DNA of 64,000 nucleotides from Amaricoccus sp003258405 (GTDB lineage: Bacteria > Pseudomonadota > Alphaproteobacteria > Rhodobacterales > Rhodobacteraceae). Shown piece after piece: positions 18,458-27,096 of the stretch. Each line of letters starts with the position of its first letter. The stretch's first letter is position 1. A program made the translations under genes and the position numbers. The stretch covers positions 1,984,001 through 2,048,000 of the forward strand of contig NZ_CP171225.1 in the NCBI RefSeq assembly GCF_043226085.1, read 5' to 3'. The notes beneath the pieces were generated by a model that saw nothing but the letters and a program-made list of their open reading frames with translations, made no database searches and was not told the origin of the DNA.

Positions 18458-21448
18458 TCAGTTCTTGAGCTTCAGCGCCATCAGAGCGGCGAAGGGGCTG
18501 TCGGGATCGATCGGCTTCTCGACCTTCGGCGGCCGGTTGCGTCCGCCGCCCTGCTGCGGCTTCGGCCCACCGTCCCGCGGCTTGCCCTTGCCGCCGCCCG
18601 GCTTGCCGCCGTGCTGCGATTTCGGCCCGCGGGCCCGCTGCGGCTCGTCGCCCTTCGCCGCGGCGCCACGCGGCCTCCCGCCTTCGCGCGGTGCGCGCTC
18701 GGGACGGCGCCGGGGGGCGCGGGTGAAGACATAGAAGCTTTCGAGCTCTTCCTCGGCAGCTGCCCCTGCCCCTGCGGGCTCCGGCGCGGCCTCTGCCGCT
18801 GCGGCGGGGGCCTCGGCCTCGACTTCGGATGCGGCGGCGGCCTCCGGCTCGATGTCGGCGGGGGCGGCGTCCTCTGCGGGTGCTTCGGCGGCTGGCGCTT
18901 CGGCTGTGGGCGCTTCGGTTTCTGGCGCTTCGGCGGCCGGAGTTTCTGCGGCGGGAGTTTCCTGGGCCGCGGATTCGGGGGCTGCGTCAGCCGGGGCTGC
19001 GTCAGCCGGAGCTTCGGCAGCAGCTTCGGGTGCGGGGGCTTCGGCGGGGGTTTCGGGCTCGGGCTTCTTCTTCGGCCGGGAGCCCGGAGTCGCCTGATAG
19101 CCGAGGCCCTGCATGAGCTTGGCGAACTGATCGAGCGTCAGGCCGCTGATCGAGAGCATGTCCGGGGTCGCCTCGAAGCCTTCGCGCGCATCGAGCGGGC
19201 GGAGCATGTCGGCGAGACGTTCGAGCATGTCGATGCGGATCGCGCGGTCGCCCGCAAGCCGGTAGCCCGCACGCGGGTAGTAGCCCTTCGGCGCGTCCGG
19301 CACGGCCGGAACCGTCACCAGGCCCGGCGGCGGGGCTTCGGGGAAGATGTCGAGCCCGGAGCTGAGCGCCCAGAGCACCAGGCGCAGGCGCGTCGGCGCC
19401 GGCTTCAGCAGGAGCGGCATGAAGACGGTGAACTGGCCGAATCGCACGCCGTGCTTGCGCAGGCCGGCCCGCTGGTCCTGTTCGAGCGCCTTCACCTCAC
19501 TGGTGATCTCGGCGCGCGGCATCACGCCGAGCGCCTCGACAAGCCGGAAGGCGATGCCGCGGGCCATGCCGGTCAGCGTCTCGTCGTCGCGGAGCGCGAT
19601 GAGCGGCGCGAACTGTGCCGCGATCCGGCGGTCGACGAAATGGCCGAGGCGACGGCGGATCTTCTCGGCGATCTCCGGCGCGGCATCCTCGTCGACGAAG
19701 GGCTGGACCTGCGGGCTCAGCGGATCGTTTCCGGCGCTGAGACGGCCCACCGCGTGCTCGCCCCACATGAGGCCGCCCTGATCGGTGATGTCGAACTCGG
19801 TGTCGGGGGCGTTGTAGAACTTGTCGGAACGCAGCGAATAGACCGGCGCGAGAGCGGCGATGGCAGCGGCGCGCAAGGTCGGCACCTGTTCGGGATCCGC
19901 ATTCGGATCGATCCGGAACCTGAATCCTTCGAGACGGCCAATGAACTGGTCGTCGATCGAGACCTCGCCGTTTTCGGTCACATTGGCCACCAGGCTCTCC
20001 CTCTGCTTCAACCGCCGCATCAACACCGATGTGCGCCGGTCAACAAACCTCTGGGTCAGACGCAGATGCAAAGCGTCCGACAGACGGTCTTCTACAGCAC
20101 GTGTTTCATCCCGCCAATGGTCGGAATCGTCCACCCACCGATTGCGCTGGGCCACGTAGGTCCATGTGCGAATATACGCCAATCGCTTGGAGAGTGCGTC
20201 GATGTCGCCTTCGGTGCGGTCGATGCGGGCAATCTGGGCCGCGAGCCAGTCGGTCGGGATGCCCTTGCCCTCCTGGAGGAAGCCGAAGAGCCGCGTGCAG
20301 AGGCTCGCATGCTCGGTGATCGAGACCTTGCGGAAATCGGGCACCCGGCAGACATCCCAGAGCAGCCGCACGTCGGGCGCGGCGCGGATCCGGTCGCGCA
20401 TCTCGGGCGCGCCGCCCAGGGTGCGGAGGGTGGCGAGGTCGTCGGCCTCGCGGGCGCGCACCAGTTCGGGCTCGCCCGACGGCGCCTCGAGGCTCGCGAT
20501 CAGCGCGTCGATCGTGCCGTATTCCAGCCGGGAATTGCGCCATTGCAGCCGCTGGAGCGGCGAGAAGCGGCTGTTTTCGATGGCATCGATCACATCCTCG
20601 TCGAGCGGCGGCGCCTCGCCCGTCACCCCGAAGGTGCCATCGGTGGTGTAGCGCCCGGCCCGGCCGGCGATCTGCGCGAGCTCGTTCGGCGAGAGGTGGC
20701 GATGCCGCCGCCCGTCGAACTTCACGAGGCCCGAGAAGGCGACATGGGCGATGTCGAGATTGAGGCCCATGCCGATCGCATCCGTCGCGACGAGGTGCTC
20801 GACATCGCCGTTCTGGTAGAGCGCGACCTGGGCGTTGCGGGTGCGCGGGCTGAGCGCGCCCATCACCACCGCGGCCCCGCCCTTCTGGCGGCGGATCAGT
20901 TCGGCGATCGCATAGACGTCATCGGCGGAGAAGCCGACGATGGCGCTGCGTGGCGGCATCCGGCTGAGCTTGCGCAGGCCGGAATAGGTGAGTTTCGAAA
21001 ACCGCTCGCGGCGCATGAACTGGGCGGAGGGAATCAGGCTCGCGATGCGGGGGCGAATGGTCTCGGCGCCGAGAAACAGTGTCTCGGAGAGGCCGCGGGC
21101 GTTCAGAAGCCGGTCGGTGAAGATATGGCCGCGGTCGGGGTCGCCGCAGAGCTGGATCTCGTCGACGGCGAGAAATTCCGCCCCGAGATCGACCGGCATC
21201 GCCTCGACCGTGCAGACCCAGTACGCCGCGCGCGGCGGCACGATGCGCTCCTCGCCGGTGACAAGCGCCACGACGGAAGGTCCGCGCAGCGCGACGATGC
21301 GGTCGTAGACCTCGCGGGCGAGCAGCCGAAGCGGCAGGCCGATCACGCCGGTGCGGTGGCCGAGCATCCGTTCGATCGCGTAATGGGTCTTGCCGGTGTT
21401 CGTCGGCCCGAGAACCGCCGTCACCCGTCCTGCCGTCAGGCCATTCAT
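18458..21448 (-). CDS. Suv3-like superfamily 2 RNA helicase with Ala/Glu/Pro-rich tail
   Basis: A 996-aa helicase related to mitochondrial Suv3, which unwinds RNA for degradation. Motifs: Walker A AVLGPTNTGKTHYAIERM, motif II AVDEIQ (DEIQ, the Suv3 form of DExH), the Suv3-type loop TRNAQVALYQNGDVEHLVATDAIGMGLNLDI, and motif VI ELAQIAGRAGRY. A C-terminal helical domain follows. From about residue 790 to 905 the chain is almost only Ala, Glu, Pro and Thr, a long disordered linker. It ends in a basic Gly/Arg/Lys tail (about 906-996) likely to bind RNA. ATG 21448 has GGAGG 8 bp upstream and is preferred to a GTG five codons earlier. Confidence 0.92.
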   Translation of the reverse strand: MNGLTAGRVTAVLGPTNTGKTHYAIERMLGHRTGVIGLPLRLLAREVYDRIVALRGPSVVALVTGEERIVPPRAAYWVCTVEAMPVDLGAEFLAVDEIQLCGDPDRGHIFTDRLLNARGLSETLFLGAETIRPRIASLIPSAQFMRRERFSKLTYSGLRKLSRMPPRSAIVGFSADDVYAIAELIRRQKGGAAVVMGALSPRTRNAQVALYQNGDVEHLVATDAIGMGLNLDIAHVAFSGLVKFDGRRHRHLSPNELAQIAGRAGRYTTDGTFGVTGEAPPLDEDVIDAIENSRFSPLQRLQWRNSRLEYGTIDALIASLEAPSGEPELVRAREADDLATLRTLGGAPEMRDRIRAAPDVRLLWDVCRVPDFRKVSITEHASLCTRLFGFLQEGKGIPTDWLAAQIARIDRTEGDIDALSKRLAYIRTWTYVAQRNRWVDDSDHWRDETRAVEDRLSDALHLRLTQRFVDRRTSVLMRRLKQRESLVANVTENGEVSIDDQFIGRLEGFRFRIDPNADPEQVPTLRAAAIAALAPVYSLRSDKFYNAPDTEFDITDQGGLMWGEHAVGRLSAGNDPLSPQVQPFVDEDAAPEIAEKIRRRLGHFVDRRIAAQFAPLIALRDDETLTGMARGIAFRLVEALGVMPRAEITSEVKALEQDQRAGLRKHGVRFGQFTVFMPLLLKPAPTRLRLVLWALSSGLDIFPEAPPPGLVTVPAVPDAPKGYYPRAGYRLAGDRAIRIDMLERLADMLRPLDAREGFEATPDMLSISGLTLDQFAKLMQGLGYQATPGSRPKKKPEPETPAEAPAPEAAAEAPADAAPADAAPESAAQETPAAETPAAEAPETEAPTAEAPAAEAPAEDAAPADIEPEAAAASEVEAEAPAAAAEAAPEPAGAGAAAEEELESFYVFTRAPRRRPERAPREGGRPRGAAAKGDEPQRARGPKSQHGGKPGGGKGKPRDGGPKPQQGGGRNRPPKVEKPIDPDSPFAALMALKLKN

Positions 21449-21479
21449 GACATTCGCCTCCACAGCACGGCACGAGCCC

Positions 21480-22097
21480 TCAGAGCTCGGCGGCGCCCTT
21501 CATCCGCTCAAGCCGTTCGATGGCCGCGGCCACCTCGGGCTGGTTGGGGTTGAGGGCATGTGCCCGGCGCAGCGCCCGGAGCGCAAGATCGGGCTCGCCC
21601 ACTTCCTCGAGCATGATGGCAAGCCCCTGGAGCGCGCCGAAATGCCGTGGATTGAGGACGAGCACATGCTCGACATCGGAGATGGAAAGCCCATATTCCT
21701 CCAGCAGAAAGAAGGTCGTCGCGCGGGCGTTCCAGCCTTCGGCGAAATCGGGGGCATGGTCGGTCAGCGCGGAGAAATAGTCCAGAGCGGTATCGTAATC
21801 CCGGGCCTGCAGGGCGGCGTTGCCGCGTTCGAGCAGGAGGTCCATCGAGGCCGAGCCCGATTGCGACCAGATCCGCTGGATTTCCTTCTCGACGCGCTGC
21901 CAGTCCTCGCGGCCGGGTTCGGCAAGCTGGTCGTAGAGCGTTTCGAGCCTGTCCGCCGGCGGGGCTTCGTCCCGGGTGGCGATGGCCGGGCCCGGCGCCA
22001 GAGGCTCGAACGGCTGCGCCCAAGCCCCGGGCGCCGCTCCGCAGGTGAAGAGCGACGCGACGGAAACCAAGAGGAGGCGCTTTCGAAACTGCGTCAT
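21480..22097 (-). CDS. Periplasmic tetratricopeptide-repeat protein
   Basis: A 205-aa protein with an N-terminal signal peptide (RKRLLLVSVASLFTCGAAPGAWAQ) and about three TPR units: ASMDLLLERGNAALQARDYDTALDYFSAL, then FAEGWNARATTFFLLEEYGLSISDVEHVL, then FGALQGLAIMLEEVGEPDLALRALRRAHAL. It is probably a periplasmic scaffold. The partner is unknown. It sits just upstream of the helicase on the same strand (31-bp gap between its stop and that start), and is divergent from the SCP2 gene. Confidence 0.85.
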   Translation of the reverse strand: MTQFRKRLLLVSVASLFTCGAAPGAWAQPFEPLAPGPAIATRDEAPPADRLETLYDQLAEPGREDWQRVEKEIQRIWSQSGSASMDLLLERGNAALQARDYDTALDYFSALTDHAPDFAEGWNARATTFFLLEEYGLSISDVEHVLVLNPRHFGALQGLAIMLEEVGEPDLALRALRRAHALNPNQPEVAAAIERLERMKGAAEL

Positions 22098-22160
22098 GAC
22101 GCATAGATTAGCGCCGGAACGACAGAAAGCGAGGGGCTTCCCCCTTCCGGAGTGACAAAA

Positions 22161-22451
22161 ATGAGCAAGGTGATCGACGGCGCGGTCAAGGCCCTCAACG
22201 AGCGGCTCGGCGGCGGCGGGTTCGACGGTTCGGTGAGGTTCGATATCGAGGGAGAGGGCTCGATTCTGGTGGACGGCGAAGGTGCGCGCGCGAGTGACGC
22301 CGATGCCGATTGCGTGGTGAGCGCTTCCCGCGAGACCTTCGAGGGGCTGCTCGAGGGCGAGATCAACGCGACATCGGCCTTCATGACCGGCAAGCTGCGC
22401 ATCGACGGCGACATGGGGCAGGCCATGAAGCTCGGCAGCCTGTTGTCATGA
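22161..22451 (+). CDS. SCP2 sterol-carrier-domain lipid-binding protein
   Basis: A 96-aa single-domain protein of the SCP2 fold, which binds a lipid or acyl chain in a hydrophobic tunnel. Signature elements are SVRFDIEGEGSILVDG, DCVVSASRETFEGLLEGEINATSAFMTGKLRIDGDMGQAMKLGSLL. ATG 22161 is chosen because GGAG lies 7 bp upstream; a GTG three codons earlier overlaps that site. Its stop overlaps the start of the next gene (ATGA), so it is translationally coupled to a lysophospholipase-like hydrolase, which suggests a joint role in lipid handling. Confidence 0.9.
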   Translation: MSKVIDGAVKALNERLGGGGFDGSVRFDIEGEGSILVDGEGARASDADADCVVSASRETFEGLLEGEINATSAFMTGKLRIDGDMGQAMKLGSLLS

Positions 22452-23452
22452 ACATGGGCGCGCCGCTCCGGATCGGGATGCAGGCCGCCCCCTTCCATGC
22501 CGACGTCGCCCATGCCCCCGAGGGGGCAGAGGCCTTCTGGCTCGAGTCCCTCGACGGGCTCCGCATCCGCATCGTCCTCTGGCGCGGCGGCACCCGCGGC
22601 ACGGCCTTCGTCTTTCCGGGCCGGACGGAATATGCGGAGAAATACGGGCTTGTCGCCGGACACCTCCTTGCGCGCGGCTTTTCGGTCGTGGTGATCGACT
22701 GGCGCGGACAGGGGCTCTCGACCCGCCCGCCGGGCGCGCCGATGATGGGCCATGTGCGGAGCTTCCCGGACTATCAGAACGACGTCGCCGTGGCGCTCGC
22801 CGCGGCGGAGGCGCTGGCGCTGCCCGCCCCGAAGCTGCTCGTCGCGCATTCGATGGGCGGCTGCATCGCGCTGCGCACGCTCCTCGAGACCCGCATCTTC
22901 CGGGCCGCGGTGATGTCGGCGCCGATGTGGGGGCTGCAGGTCCGCACCGCGCTCCGCGAGATCAAGGCCAAGGCGCTGCGGCGGGCGCGGCAGTTCGGGG
23001 TTCGGGCGACCGTGCCCGCAGGCTCCTCCTCGGATGCGACAGAGGTGAGCCGGGTGTTTGCCGGAAACGCGCTCACCTCCGATCCGGCGGCCTTCGACCG
23101 GGCGATGGCCCAGGTGGCGGCGCATCCCGAACTCGGCCTCGGACCGCCGAGCGCGGGCTGGACCCGCGCCGCCTTCGCCGAAATGGGCCGGCTGGCGCTG
23201 AAGGCCTCGCCCGCGACGCCGATGCTCGTCTTTGCCGGCAGCGAGGAGCAGGTCGTCTCGCTCCGCGCGATCCGGCGGCGCTGTGCCCGGACACCGCAGG
23301 CAAGGCTCGTCGAATGCCCGGAGGGGCGGCACGAGATCTTCATGGAGCACGAGGGGATCCAGCGGCTCGTCTGGGGCGAGGTCGACGGCTTTCTCGCGCA
23401 GTCGGACGCTGCCCTCGGCGAAGACCGCACGGATGAGACGGCCTCGGACTGA
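22448..23452 (+). CDS. Alpha/beta hydrolase, lysophospholipase (PldB)-like
   Basis: A 334-aa serine hydrolase of the lysophospholipase L2/monoacylglycerol lipase group. The oxyanion region is VFPGRTEYAEKYGLVAGHLLARGFSV followed by DWRGQGLS, the nucleophile elbow is VAHSMGG with Ser, and the acid and histidine are expected in PMLVFAGSEEQVV and EGRHEIFMEHE. The absence of a signal peptide suggests action at the cytosolic side of the membrane. The ATG overlaps the SCP2 stop codon by 4 bp, implying coupling. The substrate is not determined. Confidence 0.88.
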   Translation: MNMGAPLRIGMQAAPFHADVAHAPEGAEAFWLESLDGLRIRIVLWRGGTRGTAFVFPGRTEYAEKYGLVAGHLLARGFSVVVIDWRGQGLSTRPPGAPMMGHVRSFPDYQNDVAVALAAAEALALPAPKLLVAHSMGGCIALRTLLETRIFRAAVMSAPMWGLQVRTALREIKAKALRRARQFGVRATVPAGSSSDATEVSRVFAGNALTSDPAAFDRAMAQVAAHPELGLGPPSAGWTRAAFAEMGRLALKASPATPMLVFAGSEEQVVSLRAIRRRCARTPQARLVECPEGRHEIFMEHEGIQRLVWGEVDGFLAQSDAALGEDRTDETASD

Positions 23453-23464
23453 GGCGGTCCTGCT

Positions 23465-24271
23465 CTAGGTGGCCGCGCGGGACAGAAGCGCGAGCGCTTC
23501 GGCATGGGTGCGCGCGTCGCCGGCCGCGAGGATGCGGCCGCCCTGATGCGCGGGGCCGCCTGTCCAGTCGGTGACGATGCCGCCCGCCGCCTCGATCACG
23601 GCGATGGGCGCCTGCACGTCATAGGCTTGAAGACCGGCTTCGATCACCAGATCGGCCTGCCCCATCGCAACGAGCGCATAGGCGTAGCAGTCGAGGCTGT
23701 AGCGGGTGAGGCGCGCGCGATCGCGCACCGTCTCGAAGGCCTTGCGCTCGACCGTCGACCCAACTTCCGGATAGGTGGTGAAGAGCACGGCCTCCGAGAG
23801 GCCCGCGCAGGGGCGGACGCGCATGGCGCGCCGCTCGGTGCCGCGCCGCATCTCGGCCGCGCCGAAGCCGCCGATGAAGCGCTCGCCGGTGTGGGGCTGG
23901 TCGATCACCCCGAGCACGGGCCCCTCGCCCGCGTCCAGACCGATCAGGATGCCCCAGGTCGGGGCGCCGCAGATGAAGGCGCGGGTGCCGTCGATCGGAT
24001 CGAGAACCCAGGTCAGGCCGCTGGTGCCCGGCCTCGCGCCGAATTCCTCGCCGTGGATCGCGTCTTCCGGCCGCCGTTCGGCCAGAAGTGTGCGCATTGC
24101 CGCCTCGGCATCACGATCGGCGGCCGTGACCGGATCGAAGCCGTCAGCCGCCTTGTTGGCGGCCAGAAGGCCCTCACTCCGGAAGAGCGGCAGGCACCGC
24201 GCGGCGGCGACGTCGGCCAGCTCGCAGGCGATATCCCTGAGCGCCCCCTCCAGTTCCGGCGCAATCGCCAT
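23465..24271 (-). CDS. hisN: Histidinol-phosphatase, inositol-monophosphatase family
   Basis: A 268-aa magnesium-dependent phosphatase that dephosphorylates L-histidinol phosphate in histidine synthesis (HisN type). Metal-binding motifs are GEEFGARPG (Glu), WVLDPIDGTRAFICGAPTWG (Asp-Pro-Ile-Asp-Gly-Thr) and AYDVQAPIAVIEAAGGIVTDW. The longer FICGAPTWG context after the DPIDGT motif favours HisN over inositol monophosphatase, though a related sugar-phosphate substrate cannot be excluded. ATG 24271 has a G-rich ribosome site; another ATG five codons upstream is possible. It converges with the hydrolase gene, with only 12 bp between their stops. Confidence 0.85.
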   Translation of the reverse strand: MAIAPELEGALRDIACELADVAAARCLPLFRSEGLLAANKAADGFDPVTAADRDAEAAMRTLLAERRPEDAIHGEEFGARPGTSGLTWVLDPIDGTRAFICGAPTWGILIGLDAGEGPVLGVIDQPHTGERFIGGFGAAEMRRGTERRAMRVRPCAGLSEAVLFTTYPEVGSTVERKAFETVRDRARLTRYSLDCYAYALVAMGQADLVIEAGLQAYDVQAPIAVIEAAGGIVTDWTGGPAHQGGRILAAGDARTHAEALALLSRAAT

Positions 24272-24367
24272 GCCGACCCCCCGCATCCCTGACCGTCAAT
24301 CTCGGAACGGTTTCGGCCATCGGGATGCCGGGGTCAAGTGCATGGGCACTCCCCCCGGAGCAGCGGT

Positions 24368-24754
24368 TCAGGCGACGTCGCTGAGGACGCGCGCGAGGTC
24401 GAACAGGCGGCGGCGCTGGGTCTCGGGGATCGCGTAGTAGGACCGCACGAGCTCGAGCGCTTCCTTGTCGGCGAGCAGGTCGCCGCGCTGGGCTTCGGAG
24501 GAGGCGGGAGCCGCGGTCTCCTGACCTTCTTCCGCCCCTTCGAAGCCTTCGAAGAAGAAGCTGATGCTGACGTCCAGCGCCTGCGCGATGTCCCAGAGGC
24601 GGGACGCGCTGATGCGGTTCATCCCGGTCTCGTATTTCTGGATCTGCTGGAACTTGATGCCGACGATATCGCCGAGCTGCTGCTGAGTCATGCCGACCAT
24701 CCAGCGACGGTGGCGGACGCGCTTGCCAACATGAACATCGACCGGGTGTTTCAT
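24368..24754 (-). CDS. XRE-family regulator of the PraR-like type
   Basis: A 128-aa DNA-binding protein. The Cro/CI-type HTH covers residues 8-63: VGKRVRHRRWMVGMTQQQLG, then GIKFQQIQKYETGMNRISAS, then LWDIAQALDVSISFFFEG. The pattern PVDVHVGKR...FQQIQKYE...R(I/V)xASRL...SFFFE is that of rhizobial PraR-type regulators, which control quorum sensing, attachment or biofilm genes. The C-terminal half (residues 75-128) is acidic then helical. ATG 24754 is preceded by GGAG 8 bp upstream. Autoregulation is plausible: the 327-bp gap upstream contains several palindromes that look like operators. What it controls in this organism is not known. Confidence 0.85.
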   Translation of the reverse strand: MKHPVDVHVGKRVRHRRWMVGMTQQQLGDIVGIKFQQIQKYETGMNRISASRLWDIAQALDVSISFFFEGFEGAEEGQETAAPASSEAQRGDLLADKEALELVRSYYAIPETQRRRLFDLARVLSDVA

Positions 24755-25081
24755 ACCATTTGCTCCGCTTTTCGCACTATTGCTACCCCTCAACCCAAGC
24801 ATGAATCGTGCCAACTCTTCTCACATGGGCTGTTGTCCCGCGGCATCATTCAATCAGAGGTGTTTTAACTCAAATTTGAGCAATTGGGGACACAATCCAG
24901 AGGCGAGCGTGTGCATTGCACAAAACTCCCGTCAAAGGCGTCGCCCCTTTCTGCGAAGCATTTTGCATTTTGCAAAAAGATTGAATGGTATTTTCCGAGA
25001 TTTGTCTCGAAGCGCGAAGATGGGCATTGCTGCCACATCTTCCGAGGTCAGTCCAACAACCGGAGGGTAAGCAAGGCCGGT
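24755..25081. promoter_or_regulatory. AT-richer gap with three palindromes upstream of the PraR-like gene
   Basis: This 327-bp gap is visibly less GC-rich than its surroundings and holds three dyad elements: CTCAAATTTGAG (24869-24880), TGTGCATTGCACA (24910-24922) and GCATTTTGCATTTTGCAAAA (24958-24977, with TTTTGCAAAA as its perfect core). All share CAAA/TTTG or GCA/TGC half-sites, as expected for a Cro-like dimer. They lie 115-223 bp before the regulator's start codon. I see no credible gene; short frames here have no codon bias or homology. Confidence 0.5.
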
Positions 25082-25095
25082 TCAACCGGCCTTGC
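25071..25095. terminator. Perfect 25-nt palindrome spanning the typA stop codon
   Basis: GCAAGGCCGGTT, one central C, then AACCGGCCTTGC form perfect 12-bp arms. The palindrome encodes the last residues of TypA and its stop. There is no T-run on either strand directly after it, so it may stabilise the 3' end or act as a weak terminator rather than a classic intrinsic one. Confidence 0.45.
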
Positions 25096-26899
25096 GTGCG
25101 TTGCGCTTGCGTTCGTGGGGGTCGAGATGGCGCTTGCGAAGCCTGATCGCCTTGGGCGTGACCTCCACAAGTTCGTCATCTTCGATATAGGCGATGGCCT
25201 GCTCGAGCGAGAGCCGCGTCGGCGGCGTCAGCACCACGGCCTCGTCCTTGCCCGCAGCCCGGACGTTGGTCAGCTTCTTGCCCTTGAGCGGGTTGACCTC
25301 GAGATCGTTGTCACGGCTGTGCTCGCCGAGGATCATCCCGGTGTAGACCTTTTCGCCCGACCCGATGAAGAACTTGCCGCGATCCTCGAGGTTGAAGATC
25401 GCATAGGCCACGGAAACGCCGTCCTCCATCGAGATCAGCACGCCGTTGCGGCGGCCCGGCATGGTGCCCTTGTGCGGGGCCCAGTCGTGGAAGACCCGGT
25501 TGAGCACGCCGGTGCCGCGCGTGTCGGTGAGGAACTCGCCGTGATAGCCGATCAGGCCGCGCGAGGGCACATGCGCGATGATACGCGTCTTGCCACCGGC
25601 GCCGGTGCGCATGTCGGCCAGTTCGCCGCGGCGCTGGGAGAGCTTGTCGACCACGGTGCCGGCGAATTCCTCGTCGACGTCGATGGTGACTTCCTCGATG
25701 GGTTCCAGCGTCTGGCCGTCCTCGTCGCGGAAGAGCACGCGGGGGCGCGAGATCGACAGCTCGAACCCCTCGCGGCGCATGTTCTCGATCAGCACGCCCA
25801 TCTGGAGCTCGCCACGGCCCGAGACCTCGAAGGCCTCGCCGCCGGGCGTGTCCGTGACGCGGATCGCGACGTTCGACTCGGCCTCGCGCATCAGGCGGTC
25901 GCGGATGACACGGCTCTGCACCTTGTCGCCGTCCTGGCCCGCGAGGGGGCTGTCGTTGATGCCGAAGGTGACCGAGATCGTCGGCGGGTCGATCGGCTGC
26001 GCCGGGATCGGCGCCTCGATCGCCATGTCTGCGATGGTGTCGGCGACCGTCGCGGACGACATGCCAGCGAGGCTCACGATATCCCCGGCCTCCGCAATAT
26101 CGATCGCCTGCTGCGACAGGCCGCGGAAGGCGAGGATCTTGGAGACGCGAAACCGCTCGACTTCCTTGCCGTCGCGGCTGAGCGCCTTCACCGTGCGCCC
26201 GGCCTTGAGCGAGCCGGTCTCGACGCGGCCGGTCAGCAGGCGACCGAGGAACGGATCGGCCGCCAGCGTGGTCGCGAGCATGGAGAACGGTTCGTCCGCG
26301 CGCGCAAGCTGCTTCGGCGCCGGCACATGGTCGAGGACGAGCTGGAACAGCGCGTCGAGGTTTTCCCGCGCCCCCTCGAGATCGGTATCTGCCCAGCCGG
26401 CGCGGCCGGAGGCATAGAGAACCGGGAAATCGAGCTGATCGTGATCGGCCTCGAGCGTCACGAAGAGATCGAACACCTCGTCCAGCGCCCGGTCGGGTTC
26501 GGCATCGGGCTTGTCGACCTTGTTGAGCACGACGATCGGCCGGAGGCCGAGGGCAAGCGCCTTCGAGGTCACGAACTTGGTCTGCGGCATCGGCCCTTCG
26601 GCGGCATCGACGAGCAGGACGACGCCGTCGACCATGCTGAGAATGCGTTCCACCTCGCCGCCGAAATCGGCATGGCCGGGCGTATCGACAATGTTGATCC
26701 GGTGCCCCTTCCACTCGACGGAGGTCGCCTTGGCGAGGATGGTGATCCCGCGCTCGCGCTCCAGATCGTTCGAATCGAGCGCACGCTCGGTCAGAGCCTG
26801 GTTCTCACGAAAGGTGCCTGATTGCTTGAGCAACGCATCGACAAGTGTCGTCTTGCCGTGGTCGACATGCGCGATGATCGCGATATTTCTGATGTCCAT
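25082..26899 (-). CDS. typA: Ribosome-associated translational GTPase TypA/BipA
   Basis: A 605-aa translation-factor GTPase that binds 70S ribosomes near the EF-G site and aids 50S assembly and stress or cold adaptation. G motifs: AHVDHGKTTL (G1), RERGITI (G2 region), DTPGHADF (G3), NKVDKPDA (G4) and the Ser-Gly stretch ASGRAGWA (G5). Domain II, an EF-G-like domain, and the BipA-specific C-terminal domain (SRDNDLEVNPLKGKKLTNVRA) follow. ATG 26899 starts MDIRNIAIIAHVDHGKTT, the family start. The ribosome site is weak. It stands alone between the PraR-like regulator gap and tRNA-Gln. Confidence 0.97.
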   Translation of the reverse strand: MDIRNIAIIAHVDHGKTTLVDALLKQSGTFRENQALTERALDSNDLERERGITILAKATSVEWKGHRINIVDTPGHADFGGEVERILSMVDGVVLLVDAAEGPMPQTKFVTSKALALGLRPIVVLNKVDKPDAEPDRALDEVFDLFVTLEADHDQLDFPVLYASGRAGWADTDLEGARENLDALFQLVLDHVPAPKQLARADEPFSMLATTLAADPFLGRLLTGRVETGSLKAGRTVKALSRDGKEVERFRVSKILAFRGLSQQAIDIAEAGDIVSLAGMSSATVADTIADMAIEAPIPAQPIDPPTISVTFGINDSPLAGQDGDKVQSRVIRDRLMREAESNVAIRVTDTPGGEAFEVSGRGELQMGVLIENMRREGFELSISRPRVLFRDEDGQTLEPIEEVTIDVDEEFAGTVVDKLSQRRGELADMRTGAGGKTRIIAHVPSRGLIGYHGEFLTDTRGTGVLNRVFHDWAPHKGTMPGRRNGVLISMEDGVSVAYAIFNLEDRGKFFIGSGEKVYTGMILGEHSRDNDLEVNPLKGKKLTNVRAAGKDEAVVLTPPTRLSLEQAIAYIEDDELVEVTPKAIRLRKRHLDPHERKRNARKAG

Positions 26900-27052
26900 A
26901 GCGGTAGGATCCCGAATAACGGGTCGAGGCACCCGCGTGAGGCGCCATATATGCAGCGCAGCGAAAACGCAACGCCGCGTTGTCCGGGAGAAGAATGCCG
27001 GGGCTGCCCGAGAAAATGCGGCCAAAGGAGCAAGAAAGCCGTTTTCACGCGC

Positions 27053-27081
27053 TTGACATTCCCAGCCCGGTGCGCGATTGA
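27053..27081 (+). promoter_or_regulatory. Promoter of tRNA-Gln
   Basis: TTGACA (27053-27058) is a perfect -35 element. Seventeen bases later GATTGA (27076-27081) is a poor but plausible -10, which places the start of transcription a few bases before the mature tRNA. Confidence 0.5.
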
Positions 27082-27096
27082 GGGCCCCGCAAACGC

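Noticed and set aside
18740..19080. Short repeated GC-rich units that look like a tandem array
   Set aside because: They encode the Ala/Glu/Pro linker of the helicase; unit length is irregular and there are no spacers, so it is neither CRISPR nor a satellite.
18428..21553. Open frame of over 1000 codons opposite the Suv3-like helicase, and similar long frames opposite alaS, recA, cckA and nrdJ
   Set aside because: They are mirror frames caused by the high GC and lack of stop codons; the minus-strand proteins carry clear family motifs, the mirror frames none.
24780..25070. Small plus-strand frame in the palindrome-rich gap
   Set aside because: Codon use is unlike the genes around it, with no ribosome site and no homology seen; the gap looks regulatory.
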